Assembly (NCBI GenBank): GCA_026993525.1
Contig: JALWSS010000223.1
Coordinates: 1 to 34,352 of the forward strand
Direction of reading: 5' to 3'
Length of the DNA stretch: 34,352 nucleotides
Origin: Saprospiraceae bacterium
Lineage (GTDB): Bacteria > Bacteroidota > Bacteroidia > Chitinophagales > Saprospiraceae
The position numbers and the translations under genes were made by a program. Within the stretch, counting starts at the first letter, position 1. The number at the start of each line of letters is the position of its first letter. This document shows, piece after piece, positions 23,401-33,500 of the stretch. Below the pieces are notes generated by a model that saw only the letters and a list, made by a program, of their open reading frames with translations, did not search any database and was not told the DNA's origin.

Positions 23401-24640
23401 CAACCATTACAACCAGTGGCAGGCACAGTTTGGGAATGAGGTGGAGTATGAGGATAATTCAAATAGCGCTTTAAATAATCAATTCTATCATCCCAAAGAT
23501 CATCCGGTTGGCACCATCATGCATCCGGCCAGCTTTCCACCGGAGTTGTTTTTAGAAAATCCAACAAGTGATCCCATTGACACGGTGCCACCCTACAATT
23601 TCTGCACCGCTGCCTTCGATATGCTCAGCGCACCGGAGGACACCATCCCGGATGCCAAAGTCGTATGGGAAGGCGTCGTGGATGATACGGTCTTCTGGTC
23701 TGGGTTGACAGCTGCCGAGCAGACCTTCATGCAGCAGGAGATTTATGGCTTGTTGCTGGAGCACCCCGACTGGACGACCGGCAGTGCCAGCCTGTCGGGT
23801 TTCAAGGCTGAGCATGACAACGGCTTTGTCGGAGAAAGCGAAACACTAAAGCGAAACTGGCTGGCGCTCCTCGACAGCATTGCCCGGCATCAGAGTGGGG
23901 TAGAACCTCTCGAGGATGCACTGGACTCTCTCGCCGGTCTCGCCAGTCAGTGGATAGCGCAAATGTCAGAGGATACCACCCAGATGGATTCCCTGCTCGA
24001 TTTGCTCACACCGGTACTGAACGAAGGCGATTCTCTGGCCCTGGTCATCCAGGAAAGCGACTCCCTCTTTTTCCTTGCGGTACAGGATTCGGTGGCTCAA
24101 TTACTGGTTAAGAATGGCGCTCTTTCCGAGGGTGAATGGCACCAGTGGTGTGAAAAACGGTACAACGAAATAGCCCTCCGGTGGCTGGCCGGAACCGAGC
24201 CCGATTCCACGGCCATAGCAGACCTGCGCAGCATTGCAGGCACCTGCCTTTCCGGTGGAGGCCGTGCGGTGTTGTCGGCCCGTGGGCTCTGTACAACCTG
24301 GCTCAAGGAACACTATAGTGAAAATGGTTGCCAGCCGGCTCCCCAGGGTCGGAGTGCCCGGGTTGAGCAAGAAAACGATACGACTGAGTACGGTTTGCGT
24401 TTGGTTCCAAATCCCGCCCATGACATTGTACGGATTCTTGTAAACAAAACATCACAACATCAGGACCTTGAAGTACAGGTTAGCAGCCTGGACGGCCGGC
24501 AAGTTTATCGTGGCACACTGCCATCCGGCAGTATTGAACTCACCCTGTCCGTCGGCAACTGGCCGCAGGGCCTGTATGTAGCGCGGGTATTCGACGGTGA
24601 TCGGGTACTCACACGGAGTTTTGTGATTTTACATCGTTAA
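20411..24640 (+). CDS. Large T9SS surface protein with PKD and beta-helix regions, repeat-interrupted N-terminus
   Basis: A 1409-residue protein. Residues 1-13 precede a stretch encoded by the octanucleotide repeat (STAQQLNS octads, about residues 14-55). A basic region and a signal-peptide-like hydrophobic segment follow (KLAASFFLMMVFMGIGYG, near 90-107). PKD-like domains come next (VITFGDGSLAIQSSSS..QHQYASPGIYEVC; ITVNFGDGSEEE..HQFPDPGTYNIC; HIWTFSDGTEYIG). Residues about 480-1000 have parallel-beta-helix character (NNNFGVKSNEYVNVTYMNGN; GIGITNAFNSIVRRNTLTNG; GIYLDEGGAGLVDCNNIRN). A helical segment and a T9SS tail (YGLRLVPNPAHDIVRILVN ... WPQGLYVARVF) end the protein. There is no start codon between the repeat and the signal sequence except deep inside it, so ATG 20411 or 20441 must be used. 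Base composition of the first 2.2 kb looks more AT-rich than the neighbours. Ligand and function are unknown; adhesin or polysaccharide-binding roles are possible. Confidence 0.85.
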   Translation: MKRISLFPPAMTGSTAQQLNSSTAQQLNSSTAQQLNSSTAQQLNSSTAQQLNSSTLITGKRKIFERFREVPFLKKLSRHRSLSFKLAASFFLMMVFMGIGYGHNVAYSEHGCLYSAPLDRQATDQAVLADCSFLITQAISNPDGSYEICLQANEQTGDHIWNISQTLGGSTVQLTGPNVCQVFPPGSGTFIIEHIIFLDGIGTDTCEQWVYIDSTNCVDSLVSANVEDCNLLTTIYIDIQQINLPYVITFGDGSLAIQSSSSMVQHQYASPGIYEVCLTYQVSEIGYVTCCYQIEVKLPQACLCPGNVIYVYSVEPCTWIANILIAINSQYLPITVNFGDGSEEEVYNTTWITHQFPDPGTYNICYSYEAFPGDTIQCCEQVLIPGCCLDPSFDLGQLLQSSSCLNPTYRVTNIACDNEIVPATHIWTFSDGTEYIGLQPPDHIFTNFVDELGQVCVTHTIICCENTASATVCVPHNPGAYLGLPGEELYFSDILPFTGSNVLSFIHQYASGPLPFTIDGTLIADLNGWFNGGVWNMGRNAEVIVRQLDPNGGLRFFVPDGTVFQDAARINYASCCPWRGLRSEGMTYIALRNARITDAQIAIHYPGPASFSFPWLHMYNSNIVNNNFGVKSNEYVNVTYMNGNQFVGSDGLQICECDAINAIDFRNADQSLFTSIPITMTSAGSVNTVENFEQAFHFENTDLKVSGFEIFALQDYYGVDELPNNPQGDAGIGIDFRRTMSGVSSLEIDNVNFHDFSSLNTYNVAVRDYIMKGKHTLTAVASDPLNSIKTSNIAGAYDLRVEGQAKLNAQITANDISTNGGPNFGFGITGNIHSKNNIVNVEDSRFSINSNSTSMLNGGVVLTSPAEIDQRYKITADTIDVFLPDGAGIGITNAFNSIVRRNTLTNGVDIPGIYLDEGGAGLVDCNNIRNKTIGIAVQASEANRYAANYLRANGRDMEFTGNSMGSLGSEIKWNTFRGSDLQSIWYFTDALAGPQLHNHYNQWQAQFGNEVEYEDNSNSALNNQFYHPKDHPVGTIMHPASFPPELFLENPTSDPIDTVPPYNFCTAAFDMLSAPEDTIPDAKVVWEGVVDDTVFWSGLTAAEQTFMQQEIYGLLLEHPDWTTGSASLSGFKAEHDNGFVGESETLKRNWLALLDSIARHQSGVEPLEDALDSLAGLASQWIAQMSEDTTQMDSLLDLLTPVLNEGDSLALVIQESDSLFFLAVQDSVAQLLVKNGALSEGEWHQWCEKRYNEIALRWLAGTEPDSTAIADLRSIAGTCLSGGGRAVLSARGLCTTWLKEHYSENGCQPAPQGRSARVEQENDTTEYGLRLVPNPAHDIVRILVNKTSQHQDLEVQVSSLDGRQVYRGTLPSGSIELTLSVGNWPQGLYVARVFDGDRVLTRSFVILHR
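20449..20575 (+). repeat. Octanucleotide repeat (CTCAACAG, about 16 units) inside coding sequence
   Basis: Fifteen perfect copies of CTCAACAG run from 20449 to 20568, then a partial one. Because 8 is not a multiple of 3, each gain or loss of one unit shifts the frame. All three frames through the repeat are open. Directly after it, one shifted frame meets TAA at 20577-20579 and the other TAA at 20587-20589; only the present frame (TCA ACA TTA ATA ACC) continues into the signal peptide. Confidence 0.95.
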
Positions 24641-24652
24641 TTCTTTTTTATG

Positions 24653-24690
24653 AGCAGTCCTGTCGCCAAAGCGGCCGGACTGCTTTCCTC
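24653..24690 (+). terminator. Hairpin after the 1409-residue protein gene, possible terminator
   Basis: AGCAGTCC (24653-24660) pairs perfectly with GGACTGCT (24677-24684), with additional pairing possible in the loop, followed by TTCCTC. It lies 13 bases after the stop and before the ATG of the next gene. The T-run is weak, so attenuation instead of full termination is possible. Confidence 0.5.
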
Positions 24691-24703
24691 TAAACCTGTT
24701 GTC

Positions 24704-26353
24704 ATGAAACAGAACATCAGGATATTTCTACTTTTTATAGCGATTGTAGGAAGTGTACACTGGTGCCATGGCCAGCAATACGACCGGCATTGGTTGGGTC
24801 GAACACCTTATGGATACAAGCTGGTATTGATGCAATTCAATGAGGACGGTATAAGCTACATCCTGACTGGCGTAAGCCCCAAGATTATCATGGATAAGGG
24901 GGCCTTTGCCGTAAGTAATGCTGATGGTGAATTGCAATTCTATACCAACGGCAACGTCGTGTGCAACCACGAATTTGAAATCATGAGTGGAGGCAAGGGC
25001 TTCAACCAGGGGTCCTTTTTCGACGACTGGGATACCTTTGATTCAGATACCACTGCCAACACGCCTTACGTCCCTTACACCTACCAGGTCATTCCCGATG
25101 GCTACGACGATCAGGTGTACTACATGCTGCACGCTTTCGATGAATATTACTGGTTTGATCTCGATGGCGAACCACCAACTGATGATTGTGGAATACTATC
25201 CTCGCCCAAAATGCAGATCAGCAAGATAGACATGTCAGCCAATGGCGGGCGGGGAAAGGTGGTTTACAAGAACAGGATCATAGACAATGACACCATGGGG
25301 GTAACCTTTGCCCTGGTGCGCCACGGCAACGGCAGGGACTGGTGGCTGGTGCTGCGCTCCCTGGATGCACTGGAGTATAAGTCGCTGCTGCTGCGCCGGG
25401 ATTCGGTGGTTCAGGTTGTGCCCAGCAATATTTCTGAACTGAGTTCGGATTGGTTTATGTGCAGTGATTGGAGGTCGACAGCACAAAATTTGTTGTATCC
25501 GTCACCGGACGGAAGCATGCTGGTTGATAAATACGGGGGTTTTCATGCCAAGCTGTTGTCTTTCGACCGTTGCAACGGAGGAGTCACCTTGATTGACACA
25601 TTATACACAGGTGCCAAGGATATCATTGATCCCACTGATGGGCATGTGATTTTTGAAGATGCTTACATTCATGAATTTGCGTTTTCCCCCTCAGGTCGCT
25701 TCCTGTATGGTTCAGGGGATGCGGAGTATGCGCAGTGGGATTTGCAGGCAGAGGACATCGAGGCCAGCAAGGTCACCCTTGGGGGCATTCCCTGGGCTGT
25801 GACCGAGGACCAACAAAGTGTAATATATAATAGAATGGGCTCCACCATCATGGCACAGGGTCCTGACGGAAAAATATACAGCCTGGTTAATTACTGGCAC
25901 AGCGTGATCGAACACCCGGATGAAAAGGGGGAGGCAGCGGGGATTTGCCTGGCCCCGGAGAATTTACCTTCATGCCTGGGCATACCGTACCGTCTCTATG
26001 CCGTACCCAAGCCCAACTACCGCCTCGGCCCCCTCGAGGGCAGCCCCTGCGACACCATCCCCGATGAGCCGGAGCCTCCGGAGCATCCCACCGGCGGCTA
26101 CGACCTGAGCGTCTGGCCCAGCCCCAGCAGTGGCCCCGCCACGGTGGAGATCACCCTGCCGGACTACAGCCAGGGACGTGCCCGCATCGCCATCGTGGAC
26201 ATGCTGGGCCGCTACCTGTACTCGCACACCTTCCCGCCCTACACCTACCTGCATCAACTGGACGTAAGCGACTGGGCCTCTGGCGTTTACAACGTCCTTC
26301 TGCTGGAGGGCAAGGACCTCAAAGCCACAGCCCGGCTGGTGGTCATCCGGTAG
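24704..26353 (+). CDS. Secreted T9SS protein of unknown function, beta-propeller-like
   Basis: A 549-residue exported protein. It has a Sec signal peptide, MKQNIRIFLLFIAIVGSVHW followed by CHGQQ. The body (about 25-450) contains recurring beta motifs such as GAFAVSNADGELQFYTNGNV, PSPDGSMLVDKYGG, HEFAFSPSGRFLYGSGDAEY and MAQGPDGKIYSLVNYW, which resemble propeller blades with SPxGxxLY turns. A Pro/Glu-rich linker (PDEPEPPEHPTGG) leads to a T9SS tail (YDLSVWPSPSSGPATVEITL ... WASGVYNVLLLEGKD). The start at 24704 was chosen for the signal peptide; the ATG at 24650 lies in the hairpin. I do not recognise a specific enzyme. Its gene follows the 1409-residue protein by 63 bases and may share a transcript. 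Confidence 0.8.
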   Translation: MKQNIRIFLLFIAIVGSVHWCHGQQYDRHWLGRTPYGYKLVLMQFNEDGISYILTGVSPKIIMDKGAFAVSNADGELQFYTNGNVVCNHEFEIMSGGKGFNQGSFFDDWDTFDSDTTANTPYVPYTYQVIPDGYDDQVYYMLHAFDEYYWFDLDGEPPTDDCGILSSPKMQISKIDMSANGGRGKVVYKNRIIDNDTMGVTFALVRHGNGRDWWLVLRSLDALEYKSLLLRRDSVVQVVPSNISELSSDWFMCSDWRSTAQNLLYPSPDGSMLVDKYGGFHAKLLSFDRCNGGVTLIDTLYTGAKDIIDPTDGHVIFEDAYIHEFAFSPSGRFLYGSGDAEYAQWDLQAEDIEASKVTLGGIPWAVTEDQQSVIYNRMGSTIMAQGPDGKIYSLVNYWHSVIEHPDEKGEAAGICLAPENLPSCLGIPYRLYAVPKPNYRLGPLEGSPCDTIPDEPEPPEHPTGGYDLSVWPSPSSGPATVEITLPDYSQGRARIAIVDMLGRYLYSHTFPPYTYLHQLDVSDWASGVYNVLLLEGKDLKATARLVVIR

Positions 26354-26490
26354 CACGGGCTTCCCGCCCTACCGTAGCACAGGCTTCAGCCTGTGTCAGT
26401 AGAATGGGCTTCCCGCCTTGCGGCGGACAGGCAGCCCGTGTCAGTAAGACGGGCTTCCCGCCAGGTGGTGGCCGGGCAGCCCGTACCCTT
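26354..26490. repeat. REP-like imperfect repeats (ACGGGCTTCCCGCC and ACAGGCTTCAGCCTGT hairpins)
   Basis: Directly after the stop codon there are related units: GCACGGGCTTCCCGCCC, AGCACAGGCTTCAGCCTGTG, ATGGGCTTCCCGCC with GGCAGCCCGTGTCAGTA, and ACGGGCTTCCCGCC with GGGCAGCCCGT. Each is a short hairpin of similar design separated by TGTCAGTA words. They resemble REP-type intergenic elements. Frames reading through them are not genes. Confidence 0.7.
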
Positions 26491-26494
26491 GCCC

Positions 26495-26575
26495 GAACAA
26501 TTCAGGAGCTGACCGGAAGTCAGCGCCTGATGTGGCCCCTCACAGGAGCTAACTTTCGGTTAGCTCCTGTTTTCA
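26495..26575 (+). repeat. Double-hairpin element, copy 2
   Basis: An 81-base unit identical to 26739-26819. Hairpin 1: AGGAGCTGAC (26504-26513), loop CGGAA, GTCAGCGCCT (26519-26528), one mismatch. Hairpin 2: AGGAGCTAAC (26544-26553), loop TTTCG, GTTAGCTCCT (26559-26568), perfect, followed by GTTTTC. The two hairpins are clearly related to each other. A truncated copy is at 20038-20097. Confidence 0.9.
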
Positions 26576-26738
26576 TTTCCAAGCCTTGCCAGAGGGAGGC
26601 TTGTCGTCCGGCGGCCGGGAGGCCGCCACTTATGTGCGTCAACGAGCGGAGCTCGTGACGAGCATTCAGGATTTCATAGGCAGAGGAGGGAATTCGGGGC
26701 TTCCTGGTTGCGCTCAATGTCTTTTGATCAGGTCTTGC

Positions 26739-26819
26739 GAACAATTCAGGAGCTGACCGGAAGTCAGCGCCTGATGTGGCCCCTCACAGGAGCTAACTTT
26801 CGGTTAGCTCCTGTTTTCA
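26739..26819 (+). repeat. Double-hairpin element, copy 3
   Basis: Identical over 81 bases to the unit at 26495-26575 and in the same direction, 244 bases downstream. The sequence between the two copies (26576-26738) shows no gene and holds a small GGCCGGGAGGCC hairpin. Confidence 0.9.
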
Positions 26820-27535
26820 GTGGAAAAAGAGATCAAACTGGAACGGGGGGAGAGGCCGGTGGGCAGTGTTTTCCCTGTCACAAATCCCCTTCGTTTGGCA
26901 CAGTTGTTGGCCTGTGACAGGGAATTTCCCCCCGAGTTATGTGTGTTCATAACCCATCCCCCCATATTTGAACACATCGAATTTTTCCCTGTATGAGCGG
27001 TGTTTGGCATCGTTCCAATTTGTTACAAACTCACCCTATTGCAGCAATTGATTTGCTGTGACCCATTAGCAATTTCCTTCCCCCCACTGCTATAACACTA
27101 TTGCTTCGGCCAGGAGTGCTGCCGCAAGGCTGTTGCCAATGGCCGGAACCCAAAATTTGTATGGTCCACGTTGAACCTCATTTTTCCCGACACAGCGCGG
27201 AGGCGTTGGTGCATCCCTGTTCTTTGTTTGCGAAGAAAGGGGCATTGCATTCGTCATCGGCCTCGTGCGAGCCCGTTCCCATTGCCCGAAGGGCGAAGGA
27301 AGGGCAACAATTTATTTTCCCGGAAAAGATTTCTGGAAAGGAGGAGTGTGAAGGGTTTGCATACACTGCAAACCCTCCAACCTCTTTGTTTACACATCCG
27401 AAAGGGTATGCGCCGAATTGGCCGGCGCATACCCTTTTGTGCTTGCCGGGAAGAGATCCGCAATCAGAGACGTGCAAAGAATACTACATAAAAATTTCTT
27501 CCACTAAACCAAATTATCACACAAACCACAGTTCC
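26820..27535. other. Non-coding region upstream of the giant protein gene, with hairpins
   Basis: No supported gene. Structures seen: a 12-base inverted repeat TTCCCTGTCACA / TGTGACAGGGAA (26871-26882 and 26913-26924), a perfect 10-base stem AGGGTTTGCA-TACAC-TGCAAACCCT (27352-27376), and a strong hairpin at 27401-27437. Frames on both strands at 27171-27491 are low-confidence and unlike any protein I know. The sequence ahead of the next ATG is A/C-rich, as is common for leaders here. Confidence 0.55.
27401..27440 (+). terminator. Strong hairpin, possible rho-independent terminator or leader attenuator
   Basis: AAAGGGTATGCGCC (27401-27414) pairs with GGCGCATACCCTTTT (27423-27437), with a loop of about eight bases and a TTTTGT run on the plus strand. 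The run of A before it would also give Ts on the minus strand. It is about 100 bases upstream of the giant gene, with no gene shortly before it, so it could end a small RNA or attenuate the leader. Confidence 0.6.
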
Positions 27536-30500
27536 ATGCTATCCAGGATTTTTACAACGGTTCTCACATTGCTCATTTTTTCCGGTGTTGCGCTGTCGCA
27601 AACCGTGACTTTGCAGAAATCGGTTGACAAAGCCACCGCACAGTCCGGGGAGTTGCTGACCTACAGCCTCGATTACGGCTGCTCCTCCCTCACTGCCGAC
27701 TGTGTGGGTGCCGTGCTGACGGACACCCTGCCGGCGGATGTGGAGTATCAGAGTGCCACACCCGCCATTGTGAACGGTCAGGCGGGCTCTGTGGCGGTGT
27801 TTCCCACCTACGATTCCGTATCGCATACCGTGACCTGGGATTTTGCCACCAATGTGCTGCCGGAAGCGGGCTTGCCGGATGGATCATCGGGAACTGTGCA
27901 GATTACCGTAAAAATTAAAACCGGGGTGGTACCCAACAACGATTCACTGTTGAACAAGGCCATCCTGCCGAGTACCAACGCAGGTACGGCTACCGATACC
28001 GCACTGACCGTTACCCAGGGCATTGACCCGAACGGCAAGTGGAGCCTCACCAAGAGCGTCACCTCCGGCAATATCTACCACGATGAGAACGTGACCTACC
28101 GACTGAGCCTTTGTTCGGCCAGTGCCATTGGCAACCAGAACATCCACACCATTGTGGTGACGGATACCCTGCCACCGGGCGCCGTTTTTCAAAGCGCAAC
28201 GCTGGGTGGCGTACACGACGGCGGCACCCCCGGCATCGTCACCTGGACATTTACGGATACCATGCTGGTGGACGATGCGTGCAGAATCATGGACCTGGTG
28301 GTTCAGTACCCTTTTGCCGATACGGTGAACAACAACACCGGCCTCACCACCCAGATTCCGAAAAGAAACGTGGGCAAGCTGAGTGCTCTGACAGTGGTGG
28401 ACAGCGTGATGGTAATGAGTGTGGACAGTGTGAATGATCCGCTGCTGCCACCTTTCTTCAGCATTGGCCTGAGCAAATCAATACCTGACGTAGGGGCTGT
28501 ACCCATTGACTCTATTTACAAATACATTCTGACGCCCTCCAACAACAGTACGGCCACGGTGAACAATTTCATCGTAACCGACAGCATGCCCGATCAGTTC
28601 GACTTGTTGCGGCTGGACTTCATGGCTTTCAACACCAACCTGCCCGTGACCATCCGTGCCGAGATCAACAATTCCGGCAGTTGGACCGTCTGGCAAACGG
28701 GCATCCCCGCTGACCAGAACCAGGTCCTCGATGTGTCCACCATTCCCGGATTCACCCCGGGCGATTACGTCAGTGCCGTTCAGATTGACTTCGGCAATGT
28801 GCCCAAAGGCTTCGGTGGAGGCAGCATAGAGCTGGTGTTCATGCCGTCTTATCCGTTGGACAATGCGGGGCTGGCCACACCGCTTTACACGGCGTTCCGC
28901 AATACCGGTTACCTGACGGGTATCAATCCGTTCGATGGCTCCGGGCTGAGCGCATCAGACTTTGCGGATGTGTGTGTGGTTCCGGGCAACCTCACCCGTA
29001 TTGCGACGAATAAAAATGTGGCCATCAACTACGTGAACACCCCCGCCGGTGATCCCACCACCGGCAACCCCTATTTCATGGGCTCCAGGGTGCAATACAA
29101 CCTGCTCGTAGAAAACGACGGGGTGGATGGCAACGACGCCAACAACAGCTCTTCCGTTTCGCAGGGGCCGCTGATTGACCCCATCGTGGCGGACCTGTTG
29201 CCGGCCGGGATGACCTATGAGGCGGGCAGTTACCAGATCATCAACAACACCACCGGGCTGACCTTCGACAACAGCGGTACCAACCCGACCTTCGAACTGA
29301 TTCCCAACTTCAACAGCACCGGCAAAACCCTTCTCCGATGGCGCTTTACCGGTACTTTCGACATTGGCGAATCCGCCGAAATACAATACAATGCCTATAT
29401 AGATTCTTCCAATCCTGCCAACACCGTTTTGCTCAATGAGTACGCCGTTGCCTCTGATACCCTGGAGATCATTTGCGACGCCAATGTTTGCGGTATTCCC
29501 GATACCACCGGTTTGCTGGATTTCTTCGCAACGGCGTCCAATTCCGGAACGCCCATTCCGGGTGTGGACAATTTCTGCAAGAACAGCATTCAAATAACCG
29601 TGGCCGATACCACCTCTGCACCCCGGCCTTCCAAAACCATCATCTCCACCGGCCCTTATGCGCCGGCCGAAACACCGAATGTGGAGCTCGGACTGGCCAC
29701 CGATACAGTGCAGTACAGCATCCAGCTTTGCAACAACCAGTCGGCCAACTACACCATGCCCGATCCGGTACTCATGGACCTGTTGCCGGCTGAGCTGGAG
29801 TTCGTGGACAGCAGCATCACCCTGACGGGCAATACCACCGGCCTGACCCTCAACGCCTCAAACCCTTTGATTGAAACAATCCCTGATTTTGGAGGTACGG
29901 GCCGGACCATGTTGCGCTGGACCTTTACCGGGGATTTTCCCATCAACAAATGCGTAAGCTATTCTTTCAAGACCCGGATCAAGCCGGGCTCCGGTGGCAG
30001 CATCATCAACGAGCCGCTGGCAAGCGTGGGCGACAGGGTGGTCTCCTGCACGGGGAACCTGGTCGAGACCCTGGATTACAACGGCAACAGCATCGTGGGC
30101 GACACCCTCTGCACCGCCGCTGTCAACCCGAATTTCGACATCCCCGAAATTCGTTCATTGCGGACGAAAAAATTTGTGAAAGGCGCCAAGAATCCGACTT
30201 ACCTCGGCTCCAATCTGGGTCAGTTGGGTGTGGGCTGCACCTACCACGGCGACAGCGTACTCTGGCGTTTCAAAATATCCAACCCCGGCAACGTCACCCT
30301 CACCAATGCGGTGGTGGTGGATGTTTTCCCTTACCTCGGTGATGTGGGGGTGAAACTCAACACCACACCCCGCCTGACCGAATGGGTCCCCTACTTGGTG
30401 GACACCATCCGCTCCCCGAATCCGAATATCAAAGTCTGGTACTCGCAAAGCACCAACCCCTGCCGCCCGGAAGTGGAACCTGTGGATACTGCCGGATGTG

Positions 30501-33500
30501 TGAACGATTGGACCATGGCCGTGCCGGCAATCCTGGCGGATGTGAAAGCCGTGAAATTTGACTTCAGCAGCGAGGTGCTCAGCCCGGGTGAAGAATACTG
30601 GTTCGATATAAGCATGCTGGCACCCGACAGCATCCAGATGAACCCCGGCATTGCCTGGAACTCCGTAGCGGGTGATGCTGCCGAGGTACCGTCCAACGAA
30701 CCCAACAAAGTGGGTATCATCATCAACGGTTTCGACGTGGCTTTGAAAAAGACCCTTGCTGCCGGCCAGGGCTACCTCGTCGATCCCGGAAGCGATGTGA
30801 CCTATACCGTCAAGATTTACAACCAGGGCACCGACTCGGTGAAAAATGTAGGCCTCATTGACTACCTCCCTCCGCAAATGACCCTCAACGACCCTAACTG
30901 GACGGCCGGCCCCGGAAATACCGCCACCCGCACCATCGCCGGGCCCATTGCCCCGGACGACAGCGTTTCAGTCAACATCACCCTGAATCTGAGTACAAGC
31001 GTCGTGACGGGAGACAGCATTGACAACTACGCTGAAATTACCGGCTTTGAAGACATGGCCGGCAACACGCCCAACGACTGGGATGCCTTCAACGACAATA
31101 CCAACGGCAACGACGCCGGCGGCACCATCGAGTCTCCTGCCGACGATGCCATCAATGGCAACGGACAGGGCACCGTACCGGGTGTTGACCCAGCCACCGA
31201 CGAAGACGACCACGACGGTGCCCGCGTGCGGGTGTGTCCTTCCTTCACGCAGAATTCTGCCCAGGACCAGGAGGTGTGTACCGACAACCTCGCCGCCCTC
31301 AACGACATCGTCATTCCGACGACGGCCAACTCCACCGAGCAGGTGAAATTTGTTGAATTCGCTTCGCAACAAACCCCGCCGAACATGTACTCCGGTGGCA
31401 CAACCCTGCTGACGGTGAACCCCTCCGGCGGCAATGTGACGCTTCCCGTGGTCAACATTCCAACTTCATTGGGAACCCATTATATCTACGCCATTCTGGA
31501 ACCGGCTCCGGCCGACCCGAATTGCCGCCCGTATGACCTGGTCATCGTTCAGGTGAATCCGCCCATCACGGCCAATGCCGGCCCGGATGTGGAGATCTGC
31601 GACGGATTTTCGACGACACTCTCAGCTTCTGCAACGGGTGGCAACGGCAACTACAGCTACGCCTGGAGCAACGGCGCCAATACGGCCAACACCACCGTAA
31701 GTCCTTCTCCCGCAGGTGTTTACAATTACATCGTTACCGTGACGGACAACTCCGGCAACTGCTCGGATGTGGATACCGTGCAGGTAACCGTGAACCCGAA
31801 TCCAACCGTAAACGCCGGCGTGGACGTGGACACTTGTGTGAACGCAGCCGTGACCATCACCGCCACACCGGCCGGTGGCACCCCGGGCTACACCTACCTG
31901 TGGAGCAACGGCAATACCAGCCAGTCGCAGGTGGTTATGGTGGACAATCCGGCCACTTTTACGGTGACAGTTACGGATACCAAAGGCTGTACGGCCGTTG
32001 ATGCCATGAACATCAATGTACCGGTGGCCGATGCGGGCCCGGACGCAGCCATCTGTTTGAATTCTTCAACGACACTCACCGCTTCGGGTGGGGTGAGTTA
32101 CAACTGGAGCAATGGCGGCACCACGGCTGCCATCACCGTTTCGCCTCCGGCAACGACCACCTACTACGTCACTGTGACGGACGCCATCGGCTGCACCGAT
32201 GTGGACAGCACACTGGTAACCGTTTATCCATTGCCGATGGTGGACGCAGGTGCAAATGTGGAGATCTGCAACGGCCAGAGCACCACCCTGACGGCCACCG
32301 GCAGCGCCGGAACCCCGGGCTACAGTTATGCCTGGGACAACGGCCTGGGCAGCGGTGCCAGCAAAACCGTTTCACCGACGGCAAGCACCACTTACCACGT
32401 CACCATCACCGACAGCAACGGCTGTACCGGCACCGACAGCGTTACCGTAACGGTCAATCCGTTGCCGGTTGCCAATGCCGGCACCGATACAACCGTCTGT
32501 CTCGGCACTGCCGCCAGCATCATGGCTACCGCCACGGGTGGCACGCCTGGTTACACCTACAACTGGAACCAGGGCCTCGGTGCAGGTCAGTCGCATACAT
32601 TCATTCCATCGTCTTCACTTAATTACACCGTCACCGTCACCGACAGCAAGGGCTGTACGGACACCGATGTGATGCGTGTGAATGTGCAGAGTCCTACCGC
32701 CAACGCCGGCCCCGATGTGGGCATCTGCCTCGGCAACAGCACCACATTGACGGCCTCGGGCGGTGTCAGCTACAGCTGGAGTACGGGCGACAACACGGCT
32801 TCTGTTACCGTTTCGCCGGTGGCAACGACTACCTACTCCGTAACCGTAACAGACGCCCTCGGCTGCACCGATGCGGACAGCGTGGTAGTGACCGTTTTCC
32901 AGTTGCCCACGGTGGATGCAGGCCCCGGTGTGGAAATCTGCAACGGCCAGAGTACCACCCTTACGGCTGTGGGCTCCGGTGGGGCCGCACCTTACAGCTA
33001 CGCCTGGAGCAATGGCCTGGGCAGCGGTGCCAGCAAAACCGTTTCACCGACGGCAAGCACCCAATACTTCGTCACCCTCACCGATGCCAACGGCTGTACG
33101 GCCCTCGACAGCGTGACGGTTACCGTCAACCAGTTGCCGACGGTTACGGCCTCTCCCGACACCACCATCTGTCTGTCCGGCACTGCCAATCTCGACGCCA
33201 CTGCCACAGGCGGCACACCAGGCTACACCTTTGCCTGGGACAACGGCCTGGGGGCAGGAGCCATGCATGCTGTTTCGCCTCCGGCAGCAACGACCTACAC
33301 CGTCACTGCGACCGACAGCAAGGGCTGTACGGATACCGATCAGACCGTTGTGACGGTACAAATACCTCCGGCCAATGCCGGTCCCGATCAATCAATCTGT
33401 ATCGGAGACACAACCATGTTGAGCGCCACAGGGGGCATCAGCTACGTCTGGAACACCGGCGACAGTGTGGCCGTCATCACGGTGGTGCCGGCCGCCACCA

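Noticed and set aside
26404-26917. Small plus-strand frames containing QRLMWPLTGANFRLAPVF
   Set aside because: They come from the REP-like and double-hairpin elements; the same peptide arises from each copy and the nucleotide hairpins explain the conservation better.
27171-27491. Overlapping small frames on both strands before the giant gene
   Set aside because: No recognisable domain, contain strong hairpins, and lack a ribosome site; treated as leader or non-coding DNA.
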